A stretch of DNA of 64,000 nt from Kitasatospora cinereorecta. GTDB taxonomy: Bacteria > Actinomycetota > Actinomycetes > Streptomycetales > Streptomycetaceae. The notes under the pieces are model-generated. The model had not been told where the DNA came from and made no database searches. It saw nothing but the letters and a program-made list of their open reading frames with translations. Both the position numbers and the translations under genes were made by a program. This document shows, piece after piece, positions 1-9,104 of this stretch. Within the stretch, counting starts at the first letter, position 1, and every line of letters begins with the position of its first letter. Location: positions 744,001 through 808,000 of the forward strand of contig NZ_JAMZDX010000002.1 of the NCBI RefSeq assembly GCF_024172095.1. Reading direction: 5' to 3'.

Positions 1-840
1 GTGGTGACCCGGGCCGAGGTGCTGGAGGTCGCGCCCGAAGGGGCGTACCACCGGCTGGTGCTGCGGGCGCCGGAGGCGGCGCCGCGGGTGCGGCCGGGGC
101 ACTTCGCGACCCTGGCGCTGGGCGAGACCTCGGCGCTGCTGCTGCGGCGGGCGTTCGCCGTCCTGCGGGCCGACCCGGCGGCCGGGACGCTGGAGCTGGT
201 GGTCGCCGAACGCGGCGCCGGCACCCGCGAGCTGGTCCGCACCCCGGTCGGGGCGACGCTGAGCCTGATCGCCCCGCTCGGCACGCCCTTCCCACTGCCG
301 GACGGGCCGGTGACCGCCCTGCTGGTCGCCGACGGCCACGGCAGCGCACCGCTGTTCGCCCTCGCCGAGCGGATCCTCGAACGCGGCGGCCAGGTCGGCT
401 TCCTGCTCGGCGCCGCCGACGCGCCCGGCCTGTACGGCGTCGACCGGGCCCGGGCCCTCACCCGGGACGTCCTGGTGGTCACCGAGGACGGCTCGGCCGG
501 CCTGGCCGGCCACGTCACCGGACCGCTGGCCCAGGCCATCGAGGCGATCGACGCCGACGTCGTCCACGCCTGCGGGCCCGAGCCGATGCTCGCCGCGGTC
601 ACCGCGGCGGCCGCCGGGCACGGGCTGCGCTGCTGGACCGCGGTGCAGACGCCGATGGCCTGCGGCACCGGCATCTGCATGACCTGCGTCCTGCCGGTGG
701 TCGGCGCCGACGGCGTCAGCCGCTTCGTCCGGACCTGCACCGAGGGCCCGGTGTTCGACGGCGGCCGGGTCCGCTGGGCCGACATCGGCACCGTCCCGGA
801 CGACCTGGCGGGCGCCGCCGGAATGGGGGGGCAGCTCTGA
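1..840 (+). CDS. pyrK: Dihydroorotate dehydrogenase electron transfer subunit PyrK (5' end may be cut)
   Basis: Iron-sulfur flavoprotein subunit that passes electrons from PyrD to NAD+ in class 1B dihydroorotate oxidation (de novo pyrimidine synthesis, cytosol). An FAD-binding beta-barrel comes first (RPGHF at about residue 32, LLRRAF at about 47), then the NAD-binding half, then a 2Fe-2S cluster with Cys221, Cys226, Cys229 (CGTGICMTC) and Cys246. It overlaps pyrD by one base, so the two are translationally coupled and the subunits form one enzyme. GTG codons at 1 and 4 could be the start, but family members usually carry some ten more N-terminal residues, so the true start probably lies outside the window. 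Confidence 0.93.
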   Translation: MVTRAEVLEVAPEGAYHRLVLRAPEAAPRVRPGHFATLALGETSALLLRRAFAVLRADPAAGTLELVVAERGAGTRELVRTPVGATLSLIAPLGTPFPLPDGPVTALLVADGHGSAPLFALAERILERGGQVGFLLGAADAPGLYGVDRARALTRDVLVVTEDGSAGLAGHVTGPLAQAIEAIDADVVHACGPEPMLAAVTAAAAGHGLRCWTAVQTPMACGTGICMTCVLPVVGADGVSRFVRTCTEGPVFDGGRVRWADIGTVPDDLAGAAGMGGQL

Positions 841-1817
841 TGGATCCCCAGGACGTCGACCTCAGCGTCCCGTTCGGGCCGCTCACCCTCCCCAACCCGC
901 TCACCACCGCCGCCGGCTGCGCCGGCTACGGGCGTGAACTCGCCCGCTTCGTCCCGCTGGACGAGCTCGGCTCGGTCACCACCAAGACCATCATGCTCGG
1001 GCCCCGCTCCGGCCTGCCCGCGCCGCGGATGGCCGAGACCCCGTCCGGCATGCTCAACGCGGTCGGCCTGCAGGGCTCCGGCGTCGACCACCTGATCGGC
1101 TCCGAGCTGCCCTGGCTGGCCGAGCGCGGCGCCCGGGTGCTGGTCTCGATCGCCGGGGAGCGGGTGGAGGACTTCGCCGAACTCGCCCGGCGGCTGGCCG
1201 GGCAGCCCGCGGTGATCGGCCTGGAGCTCAACATCTGCGGCCCCACCTCGGCCGGCCGCGGCCTGCTGTTCGCCGGGAACCCGGCCACCTCGTACGACGT
1301 GGTCCGGGCCGTCCGCAAGGCGGTCGGCGCCGCCCTGCCGGTCTACGCCAAGCTCTCCCCGGACGTCACCTCGATCACCGAGATCGCCGCCGCCTGCGTC
1401 AAGGCCGGCGCCGACGGCCTCTCGATGATCAACACCACCCTCGGCGCGGCGATCGACCTGGACACCCTGCGCCCGGCCCTGGCCGGCGGCACCGGCGGCC
1501 TGTCCGGACCGGCGATCCGGCCGATCGCGGTCCGCTGCGTCTACCAGGTGCACGCCGCGATGCTCGCCGGACGCATCCCCGCCGCGCCGATCCTCGGCAT
1601 GGGCGGCATCGCCTCCGGCCGCGACGCCCTCGAGTTCGCCCTCGCCGGAGCGAGCGGCCTGGCCGTCGGCACCGCCCTCTTCCACGACCCCACGGCCCCG
1701 CTGCGCATCCTCGACGAGCTGCGCACCGAGCTGGCCGCCCGGGGCTTCTCCTCGTACGCCGACGTGGTGGGCCTCGCCCACAGCCGCGGCCGAACCCGAC
1801 CCGAAAGGACCCCATGA
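840..1817 (+). CDS. pyrD: Dihydroorotate dehydrogenase catalytic subunit, class 1B
   Basis: FMN-dependent oxidation of dihydroorotate to orotate; partner of the upstream PyrK. The 325-residue TIM barrel shows the FMN/phosphate loops GTGGLSGPAI and LGMGGI near the C-terminus and the NAVGLQG loop near residue 64. Class 1 enzymes carry a catalytic Cys on a mobile loop usually read as SCPN; here the loop reads NICGPTSAGRG with Cys133, so the Cys stays but its neighbours differ. ATG at 840 shares its A with the pyrK stop (TGATG), and the stop overlaps pyrF by four bases (ATGA). Third gene from the end of the pyrimidine operon. Assignment is firm from context and fold motifs. Confidence 0.94.
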   Translation: MDPQDVDLSVPFGPLTLPNPLTTAAGCAGYGRELARFVPLDELGSVTTKTIMLGPRSGLPAPRMAETPSGMLNAVGLQGSGVDHLIGSELPWLAERGARVLVSIAGERVEDFAELARRLAGQPAVIGLELNICGPTSAGRGLLFAGNPATSYDVVRAVRKAVGAALPVYAKLSPDVTSITEIAAACVKAGADGLSMINTTLGAAIDLDTLRPALAGGTGGLSGPAIRPIAVRCVYQVHAAMLAGRIPAAPILGMGGIASGRDALEFALAGASGLAVGTALFHDPTAPLRILDELRTELAARGFSSYADVVGLAHSRGRTRPERTP

Positions 1818-2653
1818 CCACCCTCGCCCCCTTCGGCGCCCGGCTGCGCCAGGCCCTCGACACCCGCGGCCAGCTGTGCGTGGGCATCGACCCGCACGCC
1901 TCGCTGCTCACCGCCTGGGGCCTGAACGACGACGTGGCCGGCCTGGAGACCTTCTCCCGGACCGTGGTCGAGGCACTCGCCGACCGGGTCGCCGTGCTCA
2001 AGCCGCAGGCCGCCTTCTTCGAGCGCTTCGGCTCCCGGGGCATCGCGGTGCTGGAGCGCAGCGTCGCCGAGGCCCGGGCGGCCGGCGCGCTGGTGCTGAT
2101 GGACGCCAAGCGCGGCGACATCGGCTCCACCATGGCCGCATACGCGGAGACCTTCCTGGCCGAGGGCAGCCCGCTGTTCTCGGACGCGCTGACCGTCAGC
2201 CCGTACCTGGGCTTCGGCTCGCTGCAGCCGGCGCTCGACCTCGCCCGCGCCCAGGGGTGCGGCATCTTCGCGCTGGCGCTCACCTCCAACCCGGAGGGCC
2301 ACGAGGTGCAGCGCGCGGTCGGCGCGGACGGCCAGAGCGTGGCGCAGGCGGTGCTGCGCCGGCTCGCGGCGGAGAACGCCGGCGCCGAGCCGCTCGGCTC
2401 CTTCGGCGCGGTGGTCGGTGCGACCCTCGCCGAGGCCGGGGTGGACCTGGCGATCAACGGTCCGCTGCTGGCCCCCGGCGTGGGCGCGCAGGGCGCGACC
2501 GCGAAGGACCTGCCGCGGGTGTTCGGCGCCTCGGTGCGCAACGTGGTGCCCTCGGTCAGCCGTGACGTGCTGAAGCACGGGCCGTCGGTCGCGGCGCTGC
2601 GCGAGGCCGCGCAGGTGTTCATCGACGATGTGAGCGCCGTCACAAACGCGTGA
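1814..2653 (+). CDS. pyrF: Orotidine 5'-phosphate decarboxylase
   Basis: Last step of UMP synthesis: decarboxylates OMP to UMP. At 279 residues it belongs to the longer type-2 (mycobacterial-like) OMP decarboxylases, not the roughly 230-residue type. The catalytic D-x-K-x-x-x-D array is seen as D97-A-K99-R-G-D102 in MDAKRGDIGST. The N-terminus holds VGIDPH and LKPQAAFFE, both substrate-site segments of this subfamily. ATG overlaps the pyrD stop (ATGA at 1814-1817), showing tight coupling. A strong hairpin terminator follows 33 bp after the stop, so the pyrimidine operon ends here. Confidence 0.96.
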   Translation: MTTLAPFGARLRQALDTRGQLCVGIDPHASLLTAWGLNDDVAGLETFSRTVVEALADRVAVLKPQAAFFERFGSRGIAVLERSVAEARAAGALVLMDAKRGDIGSTMAAYAETFLAEGSPLFSDALTVSPYLGFGSLQPALDLARAQGCGIFALALTSNPEGHEVQRAVGADGQSVAQAVLRRLAAENAGAEPLGSFGAVVGATLAEAGVDLAINGPLLAPGVGAQGATAKDLPRVFGASVRNVVPSVSRDVLKHGPSVAALREAAQVFIDDVSAVTNA

Positions 2654-2686
2654 GAATACCGGCCGCAGAGCGGCCGATTTGCCCGG

Positions 2687-2721
2687 AAAGTCCTGGGTCG
2701 GCCCCGGCTGACCAGGACTTT
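2687..2721 (+). terminator. Rho-independent terminator of the pyr operon
   Basis: Perfect 10-bp outer stem AAAGTCCTGG (2687-2696) / CCAGGACTTT (2712-2721), an inner TCGGCC/GGCTGA stem with one G-T pair and a single bulged G. It is followed by TTTTCGTG and another T run. It lies just downstream of pyrF; the A-rich 5' side means it could also act on the other strand. Confidence 0.88.
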
Positions 2722-2734
2722 TCGTGTTCTTTTC

Positions 2735-2763
2735 CTGACGTGGCGGCTCAAGTTGGGTAGTGT
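2735..2763 (+). promoter_or_regulatory. Candidate promoter for sIHF
   Basis: CTGACG (2735-2740), a 17-bp spacer and TAGTGT (2758-2763), placed between the pyr terminator and the sIHF gene. This leaves a leader of about 110 nt. Prediction from consensus only. Confidence 0.4.
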
Positions 2764-2881
2764 CCGGCGGTAGGTCGCCGAATGGCGGCGGTTTCGGCCG
2801 CTGCCGCAGGTCAGAGCCTGTTGGCGTCCGGGCACCACCAGTCATGGCTCATCCCTTCCATCCACACCTGAGGTGAACGGC

Positions 2882-3208
2882 GTGGCTCTTCCGCCCCTTA
2901 CTCCTGAACAGCGCGCCGCTGCGCTCGCCAAGGCCGCCGAGGCTCGTCGGAAGCGTGCCGACGTCAAGAACCGGCTCAAGCACTCCGGCGCTTCGCTGCA
3001 CGACGTGATCAAGGCCGGCAAGGCCGATGACGAGGTCATCGGCAAGATGAAGGTCTCCGCTCTGCTCGAGTCCCTGCCGGGCGTCGGCAAGGTCCGCGCC
3101 AAGCAGATCATGGAGCGTCTCGGCATCTCCGAGAGCCGCCGCGTGCGCGGCCTCGGTACGAACCAGATCGCTTCCCTGGAGCGCGAGTTCGGCGGCGCTG
3201 CCGGCTGA
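2882..3208 (+). CDS. ihf: Integration host factor, actinobacterial type (sIHF/mIHF)
   Basis: Small nucleoid-associated protein that binds and bends DNA and affects supercoiling, sporulation and secondary metabolism in streptomycetes. The 108-residue protein has the family pattern: a basic N-terminal helix rich in Ala/Arg/Lys, then a helix-two-turns-helix domain ([16 protein letters not shown]) and the RRVRGLG segment. GTG at 2882 gives the expected MALPPL start and has GAGG at 2870-2873; the longer reading from GTG 2873 would place that ribosome-binding site inside the gene. It sits directly before gmk and rpoZ, a conserved actinobacterial order. Confidence 0.95.
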   Translation: MALPPLTPEQRAAALAKAAEARRKRADVKNRLKHSGASLHDVIKAGKADDEVIGKMKVSALLESLPGVGKVRAKQIMERLGISESRRVRGLGTNQIASLEREFGGAAG

Positions 3209-3257
3209 GACCGGCCCCGAGGTCTCCGGAACGTCCGCGATCCGGGATAATCGGTGC

Positions 3258-3815
3258 ATGAGTGAGCGTCCGCGGCTGACCGTGCTCTCCGGCCCCTCCG
3301 GTGTCGGCAAGAGCACGGTCGTCGCTCATATGAGGAAGCAGTACCCCGAGGTCTGGCTCTCGGTGTCGGCGACGACCCGCCACCCGAGGCCCGGTGAGAA
3401 GGACGGGGTCCAGTACCACTTCGTCGACAACGACCAGTTCGACAAGCTGGTGGCCAACGGCGAGCTGCTGGAGTGGGCCGTGTTCGCCGGCAACCGGTAC
3501 GGCACGCCGCGGCAGGCCGTCCTGGACAAGCTCGAGCGCGGCGAGCCGGTGCTGCTGGAGATCGACCTGCAGGGCGCCCGCCAGGTGCGCGAGTCGATGC
3601 CCGAGGCGCAGCTGGTCTTCCTGGCCCCGCCGAGCTGGGAGGAGCTGGTCCGTCGGCTCACCGGCCGGGGCACCGAACCGCAGCACGTGATCGACGAGCG
3701 GCTCGAGGCGGCCAAGGTGGAGCTGGCGGCCGAGTCGGAGTTCGACACGACGCTTGTCAACACCTCGGTCGAGCAGGTAGCGGCCGAACTGCTAGCCTTG
3801 CTCGGTGTAGCCTGA
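3258..3815 (+). CDS. gmk: Guanylate kinase
   Basis: Phosphorylates GMP to GDP with ATP; cytosolic, essential for GTP and dGTP supply. The P-loop GPSGVGKS is at residues 12-19; the GMP-binding segment [13 protein letters not shown] follows at about 36-48 and EIDLQGA at about 98-104. Its 185 residues are the usual length. It lies 49 bp after sIHF and 57 bp before rpoZ in the same direction, so the three are probably co-transcribed at least in part. Confidence 0.97.
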   Translation: MSERPRLTVLSGPSGVGKSTVVAHMRKQYPEVWLSVSATTRHPRPGEKDGVQYHFVDNDQFDKLVANGELLEWAVFAGNRYGTPRQAVLDKLERGEPVLLEIDLQGARQVRESMPEAQLVFLAPPSWEELVRRLTGRGTEPQHVIDERLEAAKVELAAESEFDTTLVNTSVEQVAAELLALLGVA

Positions 3816-3872
3816 CCGGATCGGCTCTGTGAGCAGATCCTCAGATTTTCTCTCCACTCGGAAGGTTTTCGC

Positions 3873-4139
3873 GTGTCCTCTTCGATGACTGCGCCCGAGG
3901 GCATCATCAACCCGCCGATCGATGAGCTGCTCGAGGCCACCGACTCCAAGTACAGCCTGGTGATCTACGCGGCCAAGCGTGCGCGCCAGATCAACGCGTA
4001 CTACTCGCAGCTCGGCGAGGGCCTGCTCGAGTACGTCGGCCCGCTGGTCGACACCCACGTGCACGAGAAGCCGCTGTCGATCGCGCTGCGCGAGATCAAC
4101 GCCGGCCTGCTGACCGCGGAGGCCGTCGAGGCCGCCTGA
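3873..4139 (+). CDS. rpoZ: RNA polymerase omega subunit
   Basis: Small subunit that helps assemble and stabilise beta-prime in RNA polymerase. The 88-residue protein contains the conserved core around [17 protein letters not shown] and [10 protein letters not shown] and ends with the actinobacterial segment [15 protein letters not shown] at 3873 matches the usual family N-terminus (SSSxTAPEG); an internal ATG at residue 5 is less likely. A strong terminator follows directly, so rpoZ closes the sIHF-gmk-rpoZ group. Confidence 0.96.
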   Translation: MSSSMTAPEGIINPPIDELLEATDSKYSLVIYAAKRARQINAYYSQLGEGLLEYVGPLVDTHVHEKPLSIALREINAGLLTAEAVEAA

Positions 4140-4151
4140 GCCCCGCACCTC

Positions 4152-4188
4152 GGAAGGGCCCCCGGAGCACTGCTCCGGGGGCCCTTCC
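4152..4188 (+). terminator. Terminator after rpoZ
   Basis: Near-perfect hairpin: left arm 4152-4168, right arm 4172-4188 (17 bp, GGAAGGGCCCCCGGAGC and its complement) with a three-base ACT loop. It begins 13 bp after the rpoZ stop. No T tract beyond TT follows, as is common in streptomycetes. Confidence 0.88.
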
Positions 4189-4290
4189 TTGCTGTCCGCC
4201 CCCGTACCCGCTGTGCTCCCCGCCACGTCGCCGGGGGAGTCTGAAGGGTCGTAAGGTGGCCTCGAACCCACCCGGAGGAGAACCGCCCCC

Positions 4291-5493
4291 ATGACCGCGC
4301 CCCGTGTCGTCCTCGGTGTCAGCGGCGGCATCGCCGCGTACAAGGCCTGCGAGCTGCTGCGACGGCTCACCGAGTCCGGCCACCAGGTGACGGTGGTGCC
4401 GACCGCCGCCGCGCTGCACTTCGTCGGCGAGGCGACCTGGGCGGCGCTGTCGGGCCGCCCGGCGGCGACCGAGACGTGGGAGAGCGTCCACGAGGTCCCG
4501 CACGTGCGGATCGGGCAGAACGCCGACCTGGTGGTGGTCGCCCCGGCCACCGCCGACCTGATGGCCAAGGCCGCCCACGGCCTCGCCGACGACCTGCTGA
4601 CCAACACCCTGCTGACCGCGCGCTGTCCGGTGGTCTTCGCCCCCGCGATGCACACCGAGATGTGGGAGCACCCAGCCACCCAGGAGAACGTCGCCACCCT
4701 GCGCCGGCGCGGCGCGATCGTGCTGGACCCGGCGGAGGGCCGGCTGACCGGCAAGGACACCGGCAAGGGCCGGCTGCCCGAGCCGTCCGAGATCTTCGAG
4801 GCGTGCCGGCGGGTGCTGGCCCGCGGCGACCTCGCGCAGGACCTGGCCGGACGCCACGTGGTGGTCTCGGCCGGCGGCACCCGCGAGCCGCTCGACCCGG
4901 TGCGGTTCCTCGGCAACCGCTCCTCCGGCAAGCAGGGCTACGCGCTGGCCGCCACCGCCGCCGCCCGCGGCGCCCGGGTGACGCTGCTGTCCGCCAACGC
5001 CGAACTGCCCGACCCGGCCGGGGTGGACGTGGTGCGGGTCTCCACCGCGCTGCAGCTGCGCGACGCCGCGCTCAAGGCCGTGGTCGACGCCGACGTCGTG
5101 GTGATGGCCGCCGCGGTGGCCGACTTCCGGCCGGCCGAGTACGTCACCGGCAAGATCAAGAAGGTGGACGGGGTGGACCCCGCCCCGGTCGCCCTGGTGC
5201 GCAACCCCGACATCCTCGCCGAGATCTCCGCGCACCGGGCCCGCCCCGGCCAGCTGGTGGTCGGCTTCGCCGCCGAGACCGACGACGTGCTCGCCAACGG
5301 CCGGGCCAAGCTCGCCCGCAAGGGCTGCGACCTGCTGGTGGTCAACGAGGTGGGCGACTCCAAGGCCTTCGGCCTGGACACCAACGCGGCCGTGGTGCTC
5401 GCCGCCGACGGCGCGGAAGTCCACATTCCGGACGGTCCCAAGGAGAACCTGGCGGACGCCGTCTGGGACCAGGTGGCCGCCCGACTCCGGTGA
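4291..5493 (+). CDS. coaBC: Bifunctional phosphopantothenoylcysteine decarboxylase / phosphopantothenate-cysteine ligase
   Basis: Two consecutive steps of coenzyme A synthesis. Residues 1-180 form the FMN-dependent CoaC domain (GVSGGIAAYKACELLRRL at the N-terminus, catalytic His in the HVRIGQNADL segment, and PAMHTEMW, an actinobacterial form of the PxMNxxMW motif). Residues 185-400 form CoaB (SAGGTREPLDPVRFLGN, SSGKQGYAL, and DLLVVNEV near the end). The 400-residue length is standard. A GGAGGAG ribosome-binding site precedes ATG 4291. metK follows 189 bp later in the same direction. Confidence 0.96.
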   Translation: MTAPRVVLGVSGGIAAYKACELLRRLTESGHQVTVVPTAAALHFVGEATWAALSGRPAATETWESVHEVPHVRIGQNADLVVVAPATADLMAKAAHGLADDLLTNTLLTARCPVVFAPAMHTEMWEHPATQENVATLRRRGAIVLDPAEGRLTGKDTGKGRLPEPSEIFEACRRVLARGDLAQDLAGRHVVVSAGGTREPLDPVRFLGNRSSGKQGYALAATAAARGARVTLLSANAELPDPAGVDVVRVSTALQLRDAALKAVVDADVVVMAAAVADFRPAEYVTGKIKKVDGVDPAPVALVRNPDILAEISAHRARPGQLVVGFAAETDDVLANGRAKLARKGCDLLVVNEVGDSKAFGLDTNAAVVLAADGAEVHIPDGPKENLADAVWDQVAARLR

Positions 5494-5682
5494 TGCCGGG
5501 GAATCGCAAGGGGCTTGGCACTGGGCCCCCCGTGTGATCCTTGCCGCTGTGACAAGCCGGGCCGACCAGGGAGTCCCCGCGGAAGGTACCCGACCGTTAC
5601 ACTCCAGGAATCAAGTCTTTCCGGATGCCTCGGGAGCCCCGGGCGCATTCAGTCAGCAGCCGCTGCAACCCCAGGGAGCGCT

Positions 5683-6894
5683 GTGTCTCGCCGCCTGTTC
5701 ACGTCGGAGTCCGTCACCGAGGGACACCCCGACAAGATCGCTGACCAGATCAGCGACACCATCCTGGACGCCCTCCTCAAGGAGGACCCGAGCTCCCGCG
5801 TCGCCGTGGAGACCCTGATCACCACGGGCCTGGTGCACGTGGCCGGCGAGGTCACCACCAAGGCGTACGCGCCGATCGCCCAGCTCGTTCGGGACAAGAT
5901 CCTCGAGATCGGCTACGACAGCTCCAAGAAGGGCTTCGACGGCGCCTCCTGCGGCGTGTCGGTGTCCATCGGATCGCAGTCGCCCGACATCGCGCAGGGC
6001 GTCGACACCGCCCACGAGCACCGCGTCGAGGGCGAGGACGACGAGCTGGACCGCCAGGGCGCCGGCGACCAGGGCCTGATGTTCGGCTACGCGTGCGACG
6101 ACACGCCCGAGCTGATGCCGCTGCCGATCACCCTCGCGCACCGCCTCTCGCGCCGGCTGACCGAGGTCCGCAAGAACGGGACCATCCCGTACCTGCGCCC
6201 CGACGGCAAGACCCAGGTCACCATCGAGTACGACGGCGACAAGGCCGTCCGCCTCGACACCGTGGTGGTCTCCTCGCAGCACGCCTCGGACATCGACCTG
6301 GAGTCGCTGCTGACCCCGGACATTCGCGAGTTCGTCGTGGAGCCGGAGCTCAAGCGCCTGGAGCAGGACGGCATCAAGCTCGTCACCGAGGGCTACCGCC
6401 TGCTGGTCAACCCGACCGGCCGCTTCGAGATCGGCGGCCCGATGGGCGACGCCGGCCTCACCGGTCGCAAGATCATCATCGACACCTACGGCGGCATGGC
6501 CCGCCACGGCGGCGGCGCCTTCTCCGGCAAGGACCCGTCCAAGGTCGACCGCTCCGCCGCGTACGCGATGCGCTGGGTCGCCAAGAACATCGTCGCCGCG
6601 GGCCTCGCCAAGCGGGCCGAGGTGCAGGTCGCGTACGCGATCGGCAAGGCCGAGCCGGTGGGTCTGTTCGTCGAGACCTTCGGCACCGAGACCGTGCCGG
6701 TCCTGGACATCCAGGCCGCCGTCGCCAAGGTCTTCGACCTGCGTCCGGCCGCGATCATCCGCGACCTGGACCTGCTGCGCCCGATCTACGCCCAGACCGC
6801 GGCGTACGGCCACTTCGGCCGTGAGCTGCCGGACTTCACCTGGGAGCGGACCGACCGGGTCGACGAGCTGAAGGCGGCTGTCGCCGCGAGCTGA
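5683..6894 (+). CDS. metK: S-adenosylmethionine synthetase
   Basis: Makes SAM from methionine and ATP; SAM level also influences antibiotic production and differentiation in streptomycetes. Motifs: [12 protein letters not shown] near residue 14, [12 protein letters not shown] in the middle, and the glycine-rich [19 protein letters not shown] loop. GTG at 5683 gives the family N-terminus [14 protein letters not shown] and has AGGGAG ten bases upstream; an in-frame extension to 5515 does not resemble the family. The 189-bp leader shows no SAM riboswitch that I can recognise. A long hairpin follows the stop. Confidence 0.97.
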   Translation: MSRRLFTSESVTEGHPDKIADQISDTILDALLKEDPSSRVAVETLITTGLVHVAGEVTTKAYAPIAQLVRDKILEIGYDSSKKGFDGASCGVSVSIGSQSPDIAQGVDTAHEHRVEGEDDELDRQGAGDQGLMFGYACDDTPELMPLPITLAHRLSRRLTEVRKNGTIPYLRPDGKTQVTIEYDGDKAVRLDTVVVSSQHASDIDLESLLTPDIREFVVEPELKRLEQDGIKLVTEGYRLLVNPTGRFEIGGPMGDAGLTGRKIIIDTYGGMARHGGGAFSGKDPSKVDRSAAYAMRWVAKNIVAAGLAKRAEVQVAYAIGKAEPVGLFVETFGTETVPVLDIQAAVAKVFDLRPAAIIRDLDLLRPIYAQTAAYGHFGRELPDFTWERTDRVDELKAAVAAS

Positions 6895-6910
6895 CGCTGT
6901 TGAGTCAGTA

Positions 6911-6983
6911 GGGGCGCGAGGAACTGCGCGGCCGGCCACGCTCTACGTGAGTGCATGGCTGGTCGCGCAGTTTCTCGCGCCCC
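6911..6983 (+). terminator. Large metK-priA hairpin, resembling a dispersed Streptomyces intergenic repeat
   Basis: Arms 6911-6940 (starts GGGGCGCGAGGAACTGCGCG) and 6954-6983 pair over 30 positions with 26 Watson-Crick pairs, three G-U pairs and one mismatch; the loop is 13 nt. The G-U pairs hold only for a plus-strand transcript, so it fits termination or 3' protection of metK mRNA. From memory, near-identical GGGGCGCGRGGAACTGCGCG arms recur between genes in many Streptomyces genomes. Confidence 0.75.
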
Positions 6984-7028
6984 TTACGTATGCCCTGTTC
7001 TGTCCGAGGGCTGCGCTATGTTGGCCGG

Positions 7029-9104
7029 ATGAGCAGCACGGACGGGGCCGGGGAGCAGCTGGCGTTCATCCGCGAGACGGTGCGGAAGGCGAAGCCGCGG
7101 GCGGCCCGGGGCGTGGAGCTGGCGGACCGGTTGCCGGTGGCCCGGGTGCTGGTGGACAAGGGCGTGCTCAGCCTCGACCAGTTCTTCGACTACGCGGTGC
7201 CCGCGGCGATGGCGGACGAGGCCAGGCCCGGGGTGCGGGTGCGGGTGCGGTTCGGCGGGCGGGTGGGGGCGTCCGGCCGGCGTGAGGGCGGGGCGCTGCA
7301 CGACGGGTTCGTGGTCGAGCGCCGGGAGACGTCCGACTACGCCGGGCCGCTGGCGCCGCTGGCGCGGGTGCTGTCGTCCGAGCAGGTGCTGACGCCGGAG
7401 CTGCTGCGGCTGTGCCGGGCGGTGGCGGACCGGTACGCGGGCAGCCTGGCGGACGTGCTGCAGCTGGCGATCCCGCCGCGCCACGCGGGCGCCGAGGGCG
7501 AGCCGTCGCCGCGTCCGCTGCCGCCGCCGTCCGTGCCGGAGCCGGGCGGGTGGGCGCGGTACCCGCACGGTCCGGCGTTCCTGTCGTCGCTGGCGGCGGG
7601 CCATGCGCCGCGCGCGGTGTGGACGGCGCTGCCGGGGCCCGGCTGGCCGGAGGAGATCGCCCGGGCGGTGGCCGCCACCCTCGCCTCGGGGCGGGGCGCG
7701 CTGGTGGTGCTGCCGGACGGGCGGAGCGTCGCACGGGTGGACGAGGCGCTGACCGCGCTGCTCGGGAGCGGCCGGCACGCGGTGCTGGCGGCAGACGCGG
7801 GCCCGCAGGAGCGGTACCGGCGCTGGTTGGCGGTCAGCCGCGGTTCGGTGCAGGCCGCGATCGGGACCCGGGCGGCGATGTTCGCGCCGGTCCGGCGGCT
7901 CGGTCTGGTGGTGGTGTGGTCGGACGGCGACTCCAGCCACAGCGACCTCAACGCGCCGTACCCGCACGTCCGTGAGGTGGCGCTGCTGCGCGCCGCGGAG
8001 GAGGGGGCGGGGGCGCTGATCGGCGGGGTGGCGACCACGGTGGAGGCGGCCCAGCTGGTGCGCAGCGGGTGGGCCCGGCCGCTGGCGGCGGAGCGGGAGA
8101 CCGTCCGGGCGCTGGCCCCGCGGGTGCGGACGGTCACCGACCTGGACCAGGCGCGGGACGCGGCCGCGCAGGCGGCCCGGTTGCCGTCGGTGGCGTGGGA
8201 GACCGCCCGGGAGGCGCTGACCCGCGGGCCGGTGCTGATCCAGGTGCCGCGGCGCGGCTACGTGCCGAGCCTGGCGTGCGGGCGGTGCCGGACCCCGGCC
8301 CGCTGCCGGGCGTGCGGCGGGCCGCTGCAGGCGGGCGGTGCGGACGCGCCGCTGGAGTGCGCCTGGTGCGGCACGGCGGAGACCGACTGGCATTGCGTGG
8401 AGTGCGGCTCGTTCAAACTGCGGGCCCAGGTGGTCGGCGCCCGCCGGACGGCGGAGGAGCTCGGCCGGGCGTTCCCGCGGGTGCCGGTGCGCACCTCGGG
8501 GCGCGAGTCGGTGCTGGCGTCGGTGCCGGACGCCCCGGCGCTGGTCATCTCCACTCCGGGAGCGGAGCCGGTGGCGGAGGGCGCCGGGTACGCGGCGGCG
8601 TTGCTGCTGGACGGGTGGGCGTTGCTCGGTCGGCCCGATCTGCGGGCCGGCGAGGAGGCGCTGCGGCGCTGGCTGACCGCGGCGGCGCTGGTCCGGCCGG
8701 TGGGGGAGGGTGGAGCGGTGGTGGTGGTCGCCGAGCCGACCGCCCGGGCGGTGCAGGCGCTGGTGCGGTGGGATCCGGCCGGCCACGCGGGCGTGGAGCT
8801 GGACGAGCGGGAGCAGTTGCGCTTCCCGCCGGTCTCGCGGATGGCGTCGGTGACCGGGTCGGCGGCGGCGGTGGCCGACCTGCTGGGACTGCTGCGGCTG
8901 CCCGAGGGCGCGGACGTGCTCGGTCCGGTGCCGGTCCCGGCGGTCGGGGGGAAGGGCGAGGAGACGGAGCGGGCGCTGATCCGGGTCGCCCCCGGGCAGG
9001 GCGCGGCCCTGGCGGCCGCGCTGAAGGCCGGGCAGATCGCGCGGATGGCGCTGCGGACGGGGGATCCGGTGCGGATCCGGATCGACCCGGTCGACATCGG
9101 CTGA
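7029..9104 (+). CDS. priA: Primosomal protein N' (PriA), actinobacterial ATPase-deficient type
   Basis: Replication-restart protein that recognises fork structures. The 691-residue protein keeps the N-terminal 3'-DNA-binding domain (LPVARVLVDKGVLSLDQFFDYAVP) and the zinc-binding repeat of paired cysteines between nt 8278 and 8412 (CGRC, CRAC, CAWC, CVEC). The helicase core lacks a recognisable Walker A (GxGKT/S) and DEAH box, as is usual in actinobacteria, so helicase activity is not expected. ATG at 7029 was chosen because the longer frame from 6951 starts inside the metK hairpin. No close partner gene in the same direction. Confidence 0.9.
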   Translation: MSSTDGAGEQLAFIRETVRKAKPRAARGVELADRLPVARVLVDKGVLSLDQFFDYAVPAAMADEARPGVRVRVRFGGRVGASGRREGGALHDGFVVERRETSDYAGPLAPLARVLSSEQVLTPELLRLCRAVADRYAGSLADVLQLAIPPRHAGAEGEPSPRPLPPPSVPEPGGWARYPHGPAFLSSLAAGHAPRAVWTALPGPGWPEEIARAVAATLASGRGALVVLPDGRSVARVDEALTALLGSGRHAVLAADAGPQERYRRWLAVSRGSVQAAIGTRAAMFAPVRRLGLVVVWSDGDSSHSDLNAPYPHVREVALLRAAEEGAGALIGGVATTVEAAQLVRSGWARPLAAERETVRALAPRVRTVTDLDQARDAAAQAARLPSVAWETAREALTRGPVLIQVPRRGYVPSLACGRCRTPARCRACGGPLQAGGADAPLECAWCGTAETDWHCVECGSFKLRAQVVGARRTAEELGRAFPRVPVRTSGRESVLASVPDAPALVISTPGAEPVAEGAGYAAALLLDGWALLGRPDLRAGEEALRRWLTAAALVRPVGEGGAVVVVAEPTARAVQALVRWDPAGHAGVELDEREQLRFPPVSRMASVTGSAAAVADLLGLLRLPEGADVLGPVPVPAVGGKGEETERALIRVAPGQGAALAAALKAGQIARMALRTGDPVRIRIDPVDIG

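Noticed and set aside
5494..5682. SAM riboswitch before metK
   Set aside because: The leader has short GC hairpins but none of the conserved SAM-I, SAM-II or SAM-IV core segments I can recall.
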